Below the pieces are notes generated by a model, which was not told the origin of the DNA, ran no database searches, and saw only the letters and a program-made list of their open reading frames with translations. A program made the position numbers and the translations under genes. This document shows, in pieces, positions 12,640 through 23,917 of a stretch of 64,000 nucleotides of DNA. Numbering within the stretch: position 1 is the first letter of the stretch; every line of letters begins with the position of its first letter. The stretch covers positions 2,526,838 to 2,590,837 of the forward strand of contig CAWVNO010000515.1 of assembly GCA_963930645.1 (NCBI GenBank), in the 5' to 3' direction. Source of the DNA: Salticus scenicus (lineage: Eukaryota; Arthropoda; Arachnida; Araneae; Salticidae).

Positions 12640-13100
12640 TATTTCTGTATGGCAATTTCTCTAAGATTTTCGGAATGTATTCTGTTTGTGATTCGTGTAC
12701 AGGGATACACCAAAATATTTCTTATCATTGCGGCTTATGGAGAGAAATTTGTGTACCACGATGACGTCTGCAAAAATCTACCAATTCACTTGCAAATTGA
12801 CACACATATTCACGATCCGCACAGAATTAGCTGCATTTTTTTTTTTTTTTTTTTTGAGGTTTATGTACAGAGATATACCACAGCTTTTCTAACCATTACG
12901 GCCTATGGACAGAAACTGTGTGTTCCGCGATGGTGACCGAAAAAATCACCCGATTGATTTGCAAATTGGTACACATGTTCATGACCCTACCAGAATTAGC
13001 TGTATGTTTGGTAGTTGTGTATATTTTTCATAATTCCTGCACAGGGACACACCAAAGTAACTATTATCATTATAACCTGTGGACAGAATTTCATTAACGT
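12640..13100 (+). repeat. Three ~170-bp units with the CAGGGA...TATCATT motif
   Basis: Units near 12695, 12865 and 13040 each carry 'tacagggacacacc', 'atcattacggcctatggaca' (variants) and a tail with 'ttgcaaattg' and 'cagaattagctg'. A fourth copy starts at about 63820. The 95- and 65-codon frames here are chance translations of the repeat and its T run. Confidence 0.6.
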
Positions 13101-13300
13101 GGTTACACTGAATACCACACAATTAAATTAATATGCATTTTTAAGATGCTCAAAATCATGTTTTCTGTGTAAAAAAATGTGCATAGACATAATAATTATC
13201 TGCAGGAAAGCACAAGAGATTTCCAATATCGTTATACAAATTATCCAAATAATGACAAATTTGGCACAAATATTTTTTGATTACATGAAATTAGCTGTAT

Positions 13301-14339
13301 AGTTTTCGTTTGTGTATATAATATTTGTGGGTCGTGTATATATACATATATGTGTGTGTGTGTGTGTATGATTATTTTAAATAATATGAAATAAATAATA
13401 AATGATCTGCTCAGTAAAAAGTATTGCAATTGAGATATCGAGGGTCTTGATCTACTGATCTACTAATCTGTAAATAGTAAGGATAAAAATGATATTTATT
13501 CTCGAAGATCATTGTTAAATATTTCGAAAATAAATAAAAATAATAATAAACGGCTCAATTTAAAAAACTTTAACTGTAAGTCAATAACTGTGATCTGAGT
13601 TAATAATCATATCAGTATTCTAACATCTGTAATATGTTTATCTTTTCAATTAATAGAATTAAACTTTTACAAATTGTTTTGATAAAAATAATATTATATA
13701 TAATTTGGTTTAAGGGATTTTGAAAGCAACAAATTCAATTTGCTAGAACATTTTATTTGTTGAAATTAAAAAAATTAGAATGTGTTAGTTATTTTTCCTA
13801 CTGTAAATTATTTAATATTTTAACTTTAAACTTGCAAACAAATTGTCTAGCATTTGTAAACTTATAGATTATATTTTTAAACTTATGCAAATATATTTTA
13901 TATCTCAAAACTAATATTCACATTTCTTGTAAAAGATAAATTTTCTATCTTACGATTTATTTTGATCCTGTTTCTTCTGATGTCCATTAATCAAATTACT
14001 CATAAATACATATTAAAGTTCTGTATAGAAATTTCATAGTAATTTACATATATTTCTGATGATGATGTTTATTTTTTTTCTTTTTGCAGGTAAGTTTTAC
14101 TGTATTGTAAAGAAAAACTATTCTAACTTTATCAGGTAAATATGTTTTGTATTTTTTTTTCAACCTGAATAGCTATATATATATATATATGTTTCCCCCC
14201 CCCCCCTAAAATTATATAAAGAAATTTTATGTTTTAATGCTATATAAATATTAAACTTCAGCTGTAATTTTTTATGCAAGTAGGAATACGAATAATATAA
14301 ATCAATTCCTCTTTCCCTCATTTTAAGCAATGAAGTAAA
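13301..14339. other. AT-rich stretch without recognisable gene
   Basis: Contains a TG run near 13352-13368, a TA run near 14173-14190 and a C run near 14196-14207. No coding frame, paired termini or RNA gene seen. Confidence 0.55.
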
Positions 14340-14807
14340 GATTACATGCTAAAATAATGCTTTTTTTTTTCCCCCTAAAGTGAGTAAGAAATAGTGCGAA
14401 AAACATTGCCTTTATACCTTCACATTTTACATCTTTTTAAAAAATTTTTCAATACTCTATTTTTTCTTACTCTACTAAATCTGTATTTTCGGCGATTTTA
14501 ATTTCTTTCAAATTTTATCACTTTTTTTTTTAGTAGGGCGGCTGAAGGTGTTAATCAGTGGAAAAATATTTTAGCGGAATATTGCTTAATATTAAAGAAA
14601 ACTATTAAGTATCTGAAAGTAATAAAAAAAACCTCTTTTTTAAAATTTTTTTATTATCATTATTATTATTTCATTTGAAATTCAATTAAGGCGTAGTACG
14701 GACTAAACATATCAATCGACTGATATATATATATACCGGGTGATCCAAAAGTCACAGAAAAAATAAAAATAATTATAAGATAATTTTTTTTTTTATAAAC
14801 CATGTTT

Positions 14808-16450
14808 TTTAATTTTCTGTTGAATCATATAAACGCTACTGAAGGCAGCCGGAACCCCAGCAATTGGATAAAAGTATTAAAAAAATTCCTTGCTATCGTC
14901 TTTTGAGCTGTTATAAAAGTTTCAAATGGCTATCTAGCCGGGAAGCTAGTTAAAAGTTGATTGCAAGCTTTGTACTGGAAACGCTGCCGAAGGCAGCAGG
15001 GTCCCGAAGCAATCGGATAAAAATATTTTTAAAAAGCATTTTCACCGTATTCTGAACTGTTCCGAAAGTTTCAAATGTCTAGCTACTCGGGAAGTTAGTT
15101 TAATAAATTTTCTGTTGAATCATATGAACGCTGCCGAAGGCAGTAGGGACCTGAAACAGTTGACTAAAAGTATTAAAAGAATATATTGCCACCGTGTTCT
15201 GAGCTATCCAAAAAGTTTCAAATATCTAGCTAGTCGGGAAGTTAGTGAAAAATCGATTGCAAGCTTTGTACTGGTAACGCTGCCGAAGGCAGCAGAACTC
15301 GAAACAGTTGGCTAAAGGTATTTAAAAAATGCATTTTCACCGTGTTCTGAACTATTCTGAAAATTTTAAATGTCTAGCTAGTCGGGAAGTTAGTTAAATA
15401 AATGTTCTGTCGAATTATATAAGCGCTGCCGAAGGCAGCGGGACCTGAAATAGTTGACTAAAATTATTAGAAAAATGTATTGTCACCGTGTTGTGAGCTG
15501 TCCTAAAAGTTTCAAATGTCTAGCTAGTCGGAAAGTTAGTGAAAAATCGATTGCAAACTTTGTACTGATAACGCTGCCGAAGGCAGCAGGAACCCGAAAC
15601 AGTTGGCTAAAGGTTTTAAGAAAATGCATTTTCACCGTGTTCTGAACTATTCTGAAAGTTTCAAATGTCTAGCTAGTCGGGAAGTTGGTTAAATAAATTT
15701 TCTGTCGAATCATATAAGCGCTGCCGAAGGCAGCGGGACTTGAAATAGTTGACTAAAATTATTAGAAAAATGTATTGTCACCGTGTTGTGAGCTGTCCTG
15801 AAAATTTCAAATGTCTAGCTAGTCGGAAAGTTAGTGATAAATCGATTGCAAGGTTTGTACTGATAACGCTGCCGAAGGCAGCGGGAACCCGAAACAGTTG
15901 GCTAAAGGTTTTAAGAAAATGCATTTTCACCGTGTTCTGAACTATTCTGAAAGTTTCAAATGTCTAGCTAGTCGGGAAGTTGGTTAAATAAATTTTCTTT
16001 CGAATCATATAAGCGCTGCCGAAGGCAGCGGGACTTGAAATAGTTAACTAAAATTATTAGAAAAATGTATTGTCACCGTGTTGTGAGCTGTCCTGAAAAT
16101 TTCAAATGTCTAGCTAGTCGGAAAGTTAGTGATAAATCGATTGCAAGGTTTGTACTGATAACGCTGTCGAAGGCAGCGGGAACCCGAAACAGTTGGCTAA
16201 AGATTTTAAGAAAATGCATTTTCACCCTGTTCTGAACTACTCTGAAAGTTTCAAATGTCTAGCTAGTCGGGAAGTTAGTTAAATAAATTTTCTGTCGAAT
16301 CATATAAGCGCTGCCGAAGGCAGCGGGACTTGAAATAGTTGACTAAAATTATTAGAAAAATGTATTGTCACCGTGTTGTGAGCTGTCCTGAAAATTTCAA
16401 ATATCTAGCTAGTCGGGAAGTTAGTTAAAAATCGATTGCAAGATTTGTCC
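14808..16450 (+). repeat. Higher-order tandem array, 147/148-bp monomers, 295-bp dimer
   Basis: Eleven monomers are marked by GCTGCCGAAGGCAG variants at 14835, 14983, 15130, 15279, 15425, 15573, 15720, 15868, 16015, 16163 and 16310. From 15425 the spacing alternates strictly 148/147. Two monomer types alternate: one continues 'gggacttgaaatagttg' and 'gtgttgtgagctgtcc', the other 'ggaacccgaaacagttgg' and 'gtgttctgaactattctg'. Dimers at 15425-16309 are nearly identical; the left units are more diverged. The marker is itself a hairpin (GCTGCC-GAA-GGCAGC). Repeated 60-66-codon frames at 15115, 15454 and 15749 are by-products of the period. Confidence 0.9.
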
Positions 16451-16585
16451 CTGACAAACACACAAACAAACAAACAAACAAACCCACAAACCCACAAACA
16501 AACAAGAATCGAAGTTAATAAAAACCCACAAACAAACAAGAATCGAAGTTAATAATAAAAAAAAAAAAAAAAAAAAAAAAAACAT
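16451..16585 (+). repeat. (CAAA)n tract with a short direct repeat and poly(A)
   Basis: A CAAA/CCAC-type run (16455-16505) is followed by two copies of 'acaagaatcgaagttaata' (about 16502-16552) and an A run ending near 16582. It abuts the last monomer of the array. Confidence 0.8.
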
Positions 16586-17204
16586 GGTAAAATATATTAT
16601 TCAAAAAGTATTGACCGTAGCACTATGCGGTTTCCACTGAAATGTACTGAAAGACATGGGATTTTTTTTAGAAACAAAAAAATTATCAGAAAATTTGTTT
16701 AAATGTTTTTCACCAGGTACCTCTTTAATTGTAAAATTACTTTTTACAGTGCCGTAACACATTCAAAAACGTAATTACGACTTTAAACGCTCAATGTGAC
16801 GACCATTATTTATTAGAATGACCGTCAGACATTGTGCATGGGAAATTCTACTAAAACACTAAAACAAGCTTCAGTATTCGTGAAATTGCGTCATTTTATC
16901 TGACGGATTTCCTTATAATGTGAGAGAATACTGCGAATACAGCACGATATGTCGTAGAAAAATGTAACTAATATTTTTTCTTATATACTTAAAAAAATCC
17001 AATACTTTTCTGAACATTTTAGTGAACACCAGATAGAAAACTACAATCAGTACGTTTTGAATAATATAGCTTTTATTTATTTATTTATTTATTTTGTGAT
17101 TTCTGAATCACCCGGTATATAAAAGTATTGCTTAATGTTAGAGCTATAACTTTTTCTCGCGGTTGTAAATTCTGAAAATAATTTTGAAAAATTCTCTATT
17201 TTCC

Positions 17205-17237
<33 letters not shown>

Positions 17238-17415
17238 CATATTTTACCCTTCATTCAGTCATCGGAAGTGGGCAAAAAATATTCATTTATTGAAAAAATA
17301 ATATTAAGTGAATTGTTACTAAACAAAACTTTTTCGCGCTATTAATTATCCAAAATATGTAATTAATCAAAGAAATCTTCTTTTTGCGTATTTTATTTTA
17401 TTTTTTTCATATTGC

Positions 17416-17446
<31 letters not shown>

Positions 17447-17984
17447 GGGGGGGGGGGGGGGAGCAATAAATGCTAATTAATGACAAAATAGTTTTGTAGA
17501 AATATTGCTTAGAATATTGCAAATAATTTTTTTTTTTCGCTATTGTGTACTGAAAACCTGCAAGTAATAAAAATATTTCTATAAATATTTGGTAATTTAA
17601 AAGGAGTAATGCAAATATGTATGTATATATATATTTTTGTATTACTCCTTTTAGATGTTGTTAAAGGGCAAAAATTATTTATCGATTGAAAAAAAACTGT
17701 TTTAGTGGTGTACTGCCTAATATTAAAGAGGCAAATTTTTCTCGTTATTACGTATTAAAAATCTGAAAGTAATAATAATAATAATAATAAAAATTCAATT
17801 TTTGTCTCATCTTACTACATACTTTGCGTTTTAATAAATTGTCGAAATTCCTATATATGTTTTTATGTTTTCACATCCTTACCGATATATTACAGAGAAA
17901 AAATTGTTTTACGGTCGAATGTTTGAAACTCTACTCTATTTTTGCTCTAATTACAATGTTTTATGTTATCCTAAATAAGAAAAA

Positions 17985-18834
17985 TCTGGAGTGACTCCAC
18001 TCGACTTTCCGAACATTGAGTAATTAACAGTTTTGTAGATAAAGTAAAGAAAGAGGAGTTGTTAAACAAACAAAAGAGAGAAAACCATAATAGAGTGTTT
18101 GAGTATTTTTCTCCATATATTATACGATGTTTTATTTAACGCTACTTAACTTTGAGCCCATAGATCATAATGATAAAGAATTTTTCGTTGTGTCCCTGTA
18201 AAAATCTATAAATGCTAGATTCGCCAAAATGCTTAGATTTAGTGCAACAGTGATTTATAATACTCATATAAATTTTCAGCTCAATCGAATAAGGCGTTTA
18301 GATGCTATCACACTTTTAAAAATTTGGCCCCATAGGCATTATGATAAAGATTTTTTCTTTGTGTCCCTGTAAAAAAACTATAAGTGCTAGATTCTCCAAA
18401 ATCTATACAGATTGAGTATTTGTGATCTATAATATGTGTATAAATTTTCAGCTCAATTGAATAAGGCGTTTAGATTCTATCGCACTTTTAAGATTTTGCT
18501 CCCATAGGCCATAATGATAAAGAATTTTTTTTTGTGTCCCTGTAAAAAAACTATAAGTGCTAGATTGACCAAAATCTATAGGGTTCGTACTATGGTGACT
18601 TACAATATATGTACCAACTTTCAGGTTATTCGAACAAAGCGTTTAGACGCTAGCGTGTTCACTCACAGACATACACACATACATACACACATACATACAC
18701 AACACATACATACATCATCGCAAAAATAGTGAAAACAGACTCATTGGACCTCGAAACGTATAGAAACATCAAAATCTCAAATTCGGATTTTTGACATGAT
18801 TACAATACTTTCCTCACTATAGTGTTCGGAAAGT
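17985..18834 (-). mobile_element. Hairpin-headed array element, copy 1 (three units)
   Basis: Read on the minus strand, the head at the right end is a hairpin (ACTTTCCGAACACTATAG, then GGAAAGT), then 'attgtaatcatg', the box 'ctatacgtttcgaggtc' (plus-strand 18739-18762) and a CA/TG tract (18665-18705). Three ~170-bp units follow, each with 'ttatcattatggcctatggg' and 'tacagggacacaaag' variants (near 18506, 18330, 18164). The left end has 'gactttccgaaca' inverted relative to the head and a stem-loop GGAGTGACTCC. It matches 36195-37195 along its whole length. Non-coding; the 71-codon frame at 18514 is a by-product. Confidence 0.75.
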
Positions 18835-18841
18835 AAAAATC

Positions 18842-18877
18842 AGGATATATATATATATATACATACACACACATACT

Positions 18878-18958
<81 letters not shown>
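18842..18958. repeat. Long (TA)n microsatellite
   Basis: TA runs at 18845-18860 and 18884-18958 separated by a CA/TACA-rich spacer. It abuts the head of the array element. Confidence 0.95.
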
Positions 18959-18959
<1 letters not shown>

Positions 18960-19090
18960 TTGGCTCGAAGTTTCAGTTCGGTATTTATGCTGATATTAAC
19001 TGAAACTTTTGCTGAGATTTTTTTTTTTTTTTAACATCTTTAGACTAACTTAAACATAATAAAATTAAAATTTAGTTTTTATATGCACAA

Positions 19091-19966
19091 ATAGGGAAAT
19101 GTCTCCGTTTGTGGGCATAGTTTTGGTTTTGGCTTATAACTTTTGATAGAGTAAATATTATGCAAACATATAAATATCAATGGAAAGTTAGAACCCTTAG
19201 CTAACGTTTGATAAAATATTGATTCCGTCAATCAGAAAAATTTTATCACCAGTTTTGTGAAGTGGTCTTTTTTGGACAAAAAAAGTTTGTGTACCCGGTT
19301 GTGGGCACACTTGAAAAAATATGCTAAAAATGGGAAAATAATAAAAAAAATCACCTCAAGTACAGAAAATAACAAAATTCATTCATTTTCTAATGATTCA
19401 GTGGTCAAAATAACAACAGAAAATGGCATTTTTTCAGTTTTATTCGTCATCTTCGTCGTTCTCCATATCAGAAGTGCAATGTTTGCAAGTAAAATAATTT
19501 CCATGTATATTGGCACACATCGAATGCACCAGACGATCTTTTTCTTGCATTTTATCGAGTTGGCTCTTGTTAGGCATGGTGGCAGATGCTCCAAACAGAT
19601 GATGCAGAAGTCGACATCATTATCAAATTGTAGATGATCCTATTTTTAGCGCCCTTTGCCGGCAGTTTGACAGGTGGAGTTGCCTTACTTTTTCCAAGCT
19701 TCTTCTGGAGGGATATATATGCTGTGAGGAAGCCCATATTCTCGGGAAGTCAATTTTATGGATTTCTTATCTACTAAGCAATCGTAAATAGCTTTAACCA
19801 GCGCATTAAAATTCTTTTCTTTTGGATCGGTTGACTTTTCCAGAGTTTACATGGATAAAAATGCCTAAAAATACATTAAAAAAAAAACAGTAATAAAATA
19901 TGTTATGTTGACATAAACGACCATATTTGACAATTTGTAAGTCAAACACACGATTTAAATAATAAC

Positions 19967-20000
<34 letters not shown>

Positions 20001-20407
20001 CAAGTGTACCCACAACCGGGAATGGCAGCCATTTTTATAATGACAGCAAAAGCAATTTTCGGCCTACATTGTAGCTGAATTCGAAATTGCATCACAAAAT
20101 ATAAAGAATATACTGGATGAATATACATTATACTTACATATTTTAATTAATTCTCTTCAATTTATCACATTCTAAAAATATTCACAAAACACTTTTGTGT
20201 GTGTGTTTTTTTTTTTCATATATATATATATATATATATTTTATGCTTGCACTTACTAGCAAAATGCGTCTATTCAGTTCGGTGTTAGCACAAAAACTGC
20301 GTAATGTAACAATACAAGTTTGACAATACTCAAATCCACATATTTGATTTGTGTTAAAAGATATAGAGAGGTGCCCATAACCAGGTAATGCCCATAACAT
20401 TCTCCTA
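19091..20407 (-). mobile_element. pogo-like element, internal deletion derivative
   Basis: The boundaries are approximate. Left 'gggaaatgtctccg...gtgggcat' and right (complement) 'aggagaatgttatgggcat' are loosely inverted, and further 'gtgggcac' motifs lie inside each end (19300-19311; complement 20007-20020). The minus strand keeps two coding islands of a pogo/jerky-type transposase, described in the next entry, with the catalytic centre missing. (AAT)n lies at about 19964-19998 and a TA run at 20219-20240. Confidence 0.5.
19452..19826 (-). pseudogene. pogo-like transposase remnant: HTH_psq plus Cys-rich end
   Basis: On the minus strand, 19826 down to about 19738 reads ALVKAIYDCLVDKKSIKLTS then REYGLPHS, which resembles a pipsqueak-type helix-turn-helix, the DNA-binding N-terminus of many pogo/jerky transposases. 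About 100 bases later (19620 down to 19452) comes FCIICLEHLPPCLTRANSIK and, after a frameshift, VHSMCANIHGNYFTCKHC with an acidic tail and stop. This is a cysteine/histidine spacing like the C-terminal PHD-type finger of such proteins. The DDE core that should lie between them is absent, so it cannot encode an active enzyme. The plus-strand 126-codon frame over the same bases is a shadow. Confidence 0.55.
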
Positions 20408-21389
20408 CATGTTTCCTACAGAATATCATGTGAAAAACATTCATAATTCGTTTACAGGATTAAAAAGAACTGAGATATATTTCAGGCATTGGTTCGAAGT
20501 GCAGTATCAAGTTGCGTCATACATTTTTTTTTTTTTTTTAATTAAATGTAAGTACACTATGTGATGCATATACTATTTATAGCCAATATACAGGGCTACT
20601 CAAAATTAGTCGAAGAAGTTTCAAAGAGTTGTGTTGGCTAAAAATCTCTGAATATTATGAATTTAATTAATTTATCTTTTAACTACCAATTTAAACAGTT
20701 TCATAAATGTAGCTATAATAGTTAATTCAGAAACTGAAAGAAGTGGCATCCGCCTTCACACAGAGATGTATGTCAAATAAAACTGCTTCTTAACCTATTT
20801 GGAGTTATTTTAAGCGTATTTCAGAATTGTTTTTGGCTTAGAAATTAATTTTTCTTTATAACAAACATGGTACGAGGAAGTTGTATGAGGAGTATACTAG
20901 ATTATTAAATAACTTATGCAAGAACATTTCATTATGAAAATTCTAATTTTGGATTACAAAGATTTGTTTTTGAACTTATTTGTTATTATGTAATAAAAGT
21001 GGTTAAAATTATTTAATGAAATACATAAAAGAAGACTTCCAAACATATTAAAAGATGTACGAAACATCAAATTCAACTAAAAGTACATTTTTAATTGTAT
21101 TAATTAAATTTAATATTTTATTAAACTATTAATATGACGTGGCATACTTTCATATATTTCGCTCAATTTTCAATTTAATAAAATATTTTCCCGAAAAAAC
21201 TTTCATGTTCAACTTAAAATACTCAATTTTGAATTTAAAGCATTTAAACAACTGCATTAAAATTAGCAATTGCTGTATAAAAGATCGGAAAAAATGTTCT
21301 TCACAGCAAAGTAATTTGAAGCCGAGATATGCTCTCAAACGTGTTTTTGCTGTCCGCCTTCCAGGGGGAAATCGAGGAATTTTGTCTTG
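20408..21389. other. AT-rich stretch with two short dispersed relics
   Basis: 'tacagggctactcaaaatta' at about 20589-20608 looks like a TA-flanked DNA-element end without a partner. Bases 20745-20850 share 'atgtcaaataaaact' and 'taacctatttggagttattt' with 32325-32400. No gene; the 84-codon frame near 21139 has no domain. Confidence 0.45.
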
Positions 21390-21802
21390 TTAAGCCGCTA
21401 TCAGACGAAAGACCGTATAAACTGCATTAGCCTATAGTTCAGCATAAACCGGTTTTTCACGAGGAAAACTGACGAAATACCTTCGTTTGATACTTTTGCC
21501 TAACGTATAGTCTTCTTTCACGCATTTTCGACTGTTTAAATCTTATATTGTAGTTGTTAGCCTGAACTCCTCCAATCAGAGCGCAGGAAGCAAAAGGCAA
21601 AGAATAAACACCATTTCCATTCCATTACTCGATCTATTTTTAGCGATGTATCGCCAAATATTGCATTCCCTCTTTACATTTTGTGGATTTTGTTCATGCT
21701 GAAAAACAACCCTGTATTCGGCGAAAGGGTGTCGTTCGGCAGGTTTGAGATGCAATAGCTTATACTTCAGAAGATACGGTCTTTCGTCTGATAGCGGCTT
21801 TA
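21390..21802. mobile_element. Harbinger-type MITE with TTA duplication
   Basis: Bases 21393-21799. The termini AGCCGCTATCAGACGAAAGA and TCTTTCGTCTGATAGCGGCT are perfectly inverted, and the match continues to 'ccgtat', 26 bases in all. The sequence is flanked by TTA on both sides. A 3-bp TWA duplication is characteristic of PIF/Harbinger. No open frame, so it is non-autonomous. The perfect ends suggest it is young relative to its neighbours. Confidence 0.75.
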
Positions 21803-21879
21803 GTGTGTGTCAAGCTCTAGAACCAAGCTTCACACCAAAATTCGTGACCCAGTCCCACACAGAATCACCACAGCAGTTT

Positions 21880-23060
21880 TGACCCAGTGGCGGTTGTACT
21901 CTTTTATATGCATAGATGAAAGGTAATGTGAAATCTCGTTTAGCCCCTTTCCCTTTTGGGACCAGATTTCTAAAATTCCAGAAACTGGTTTTTAAGTGTT
22001 TTTGTTAGATAAGTTTAAAAACAAAAATAATCTGGATATATGTTTCTTTCTTTGAGATATGAAGGACAGAATATGACAGAAATTCGGTTACTTCGGAAAT
22101 TGGTATGACAATTTTGATGAAAGTTTGGGGTTAATTGTTTCTGGGGCAAAAAAATCATTTGCACTTATCCTCATTTTCAGGAAAAAAAGCGTTCACCGTT
22201 AATTTATCTGCCGGTTGCAAAACATAGTAGAAATTGGATTTACTCACAAATGGATATACCGATTTTTATAAAAATTTAGTTGTTAAGACTTTTTGAGATA
22301 AGAAACCCATATGATTTGTCAACATCGTCTCTAAAATTAGTGTTTCTTGTTAAATCTTACTCAGCCTTGACAAAATATGGCAGAGATTTGATTTTCTTAG
22401 AAGCTAGTGGAAGAGTTGATAAAAATTTAGATATAGGATCTGTTTGAGTTTACAATTCAATCTGAATTCCCTTCCTCTTCAAAATAATTAGCGTTCACCG
22501 AAACGCGCTTCCTCCAAGTAAAAAAAAAATTAGTATAAACTGTTTTGATAAGGATTTTTGATAATGATTTTTATAAAAATTTAGAGTTACATGTTTTTCA
22601 GATGACAATTCGATCTCAAATAATGAAATTTCGTTCGATTCTCTCTTTCGACATTACTCTCATCTTCTGGACAATTAGCATTCTTAATAATTCGCTCTCC
22701 ATCCGAGAAAAATTCGGAGAAACTAGGTTTCTTTGGAAATCGCTAGAGCGCTTTAAAAAAAAAAAAAAGTTAGAAGATTTTTCTTTCTTTATTTATTCAT
22801 TCATTCATTTATTTATTTGCTTTTTATTTATTTATTTATTATTATTTGAGATGAAGAACCGGTCTCACGTATTTTCTTCTTCCAGAATAATAGCATTCTC
22901 TGGTAACCTGTGCTTAAAAAAAAAAAAAAAAAAAAAAAAAGAAAAAGAAAGAAATGGAGCAGAAACCCTGTTTTCTAAGAAAATGCTTAAACGATTTTCA
23001 TAAAATTTATAGTTAAGGGTTTGTAATTCATCAGGAATTTTCCTTATCTCCAGGAAAATT
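21880..23060 (+). repeat. Degenerate ~165-bp tandem array
   Basis: Recurring blocks in order are 'gatttttataaaaatttag', 'tttgagataagaaa', 'caatctgaattcccttcc', 'attagcgttcaccg'. I count roughly six or seven decayed units (for example near 22110, 22265, 22410, 22565, 22985). The 152-codon frame at 22545 runs across units plus poly-K and poly-F tracts and is not treated as a gene. A run of A (22917-22940) interrupts the array. Confidence 0.55.
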
Positions 23061-23121
23061 AGCCTTCATTAGTATCCCGTGATCAGTTCGGAGCAAACAA
23101 ATAACAAGAAATATATTTCTG

Positions 23122-23154
<33 letters not shown>

Positions 23155-23559
23155 TATATGTGTACTTACATTACGATACAGTGAGACCGAGGTTACTAAA
23201 TTATCCAAGCCCCCCCCCCCCAAAAAAAAGGCTTTTTTTTTTTTTTTTTTTGACTTTGAAACCCACGTAACTTTTTAACAATTGTATATATCAAGACAGC
23301 TGGCAATGGTTTTGATTTACTGGAAACAGTCAAAATATATTTATTTAAATGTTTCAATTATTCGCTTTTTTTTTTTCTTTTTGAATAATTTAAATAAGGC
23401 TCTGGATAAAGGTATAAGGACACAAAATATATTAACAAGAAAAGTATAAAACATAGTTAAACACGAAAAATTTAATATCACTCTTCCTTTTAAATGAAAT
23501 TAAAAACAGAAACATAGGTTATGAACATATGTAATATATAATCAAAGCATTAAAGAACA
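23061..23559. other. Low-complexity stretch
   Basis: A-run and TA microsatellite at about 23119-23159, C/A/T homopolymer chain at 23209-23251, otherwise AT-rich. Nothing gene-like. Confidence 0.6.
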
Positions 23560-23917
23560 ATTTAGAAATCGGATGGCATTTCATCTCGGAAATAATTATA
23601 AGGTCGAGGAATTGTGAATGAAAATGTAAAGTCAATATTCTACAAATTTACCCTTTTTTTTTTCAATGACTTTTATCAGTCGATCAGTCATCGCTGAATC
23701 AAGTCGAGATAAAGTTTCTTTTTTGATATTTTCCCATGCATTCCTAATCGCATTGATGAGTTCTCCTTTTCATTGATGTACAGACGGTAACAAAAATGTC
23801 CGAACATTAGCAAACATTTCTATGTAAAAAAAGTACACTTCACACGGTTTTGTTAAATAAATCCTTGTCGAATCCTTGTCTTAGTCAGTGTAAGAACATG
23901 ATTCGATAAGGATTTAT

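Larger units (their letters stand above)
9421..13300. repeat. Old repeat scaffold with inverted units, split by two transposons
   Basis: If the two insertions below are removed, 9421-9503 + 11315-11383 + 12165-12240 forms one unit ('taatttcttgtaac', 'agaaaacatgca', 'gtaaccatgtt'). A second unit lies at 12340-12570 in the same orientation. An inverted unit sits at about 13080-13300 ('gttttctgtgtaaaaaaatg', 'gcatagacataataattat'). The scaffold therefore predates both insertions. The window's last 230 bases hold another copy of the inverted part. Confidence 0.5.
14734..17117. mobile_element. TA-flanked DNA element carrying a satellite array
   Basis: Bases 14736-17115 run from CCGGGTGATCCAAAAGTCAC to the complement of CCGGGTGATTCAGAAATCAC, a 20-bp inverted repeat with three mismatches, flanked by TA. 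TA duplication and this terminus type fit the Tc1/mariner (IS630) superfamily. Most of the left and centre is the tandem array described separately. The right 500 bases (16590-17090) may be a decayed remnant of the parent, but I cannot read a transposase. Confidence 0.7.
14340..17960 (+). repeat. Degenerate ~210-bp array interrupted by a transposon
   Basis: The motif 'tattgcttaatattaaag', followed by a 'gaaagtaataa' block, recurs near 14580, 17127, 17500 and 17725, separated by T-rich spacers. The TA-flanked element at 14736-17115 sits inside this array. A perfect 12-bp inverted repeat AAAAGGAGTAAT/ATTACTCCTTTT at 17599-17610 and 17641-17652 is a small separate hairpin. Confidence 0.5.

Noticed and set aside
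15115..15940. Three similar 60-66-codon frames suggesting a repeat protein
   Set aside because: They recur because of the 295-bp dimer. The period is not a multiple of three, so no continuous protein results.
15425..16309. Hammerhead ribozyme in the satellite monomer
   Set aside because: I looked for the CTGATGA and GAAA core arrangement and did not find both in order within a monomer.
14835..16330. CRISPR-like regular repeats
   Set aside because: There are no short repeats with unique spacers. The whole 147/148-bp monomer is repeated, and the context is eukaryotic transposon DNA.
19257..19637. 126-codon plus-strand open frame
   Set aside because: The opposite strand carries the recognisable Cys-rich and helix-turn-helix islands, so this frame is a shadow.
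21860..21900. Possible hAT end 'cagtggcggttg'
   Set aside because: Single short match inside AT-rich array sequence without partner or duplication.
22545..23003. 152-codon plus-strand open frame
   Set aside because: It spans degenerate ~165-bp repeats and poly-K/poly-F tracts coded by A and T runs, and shows no domain.
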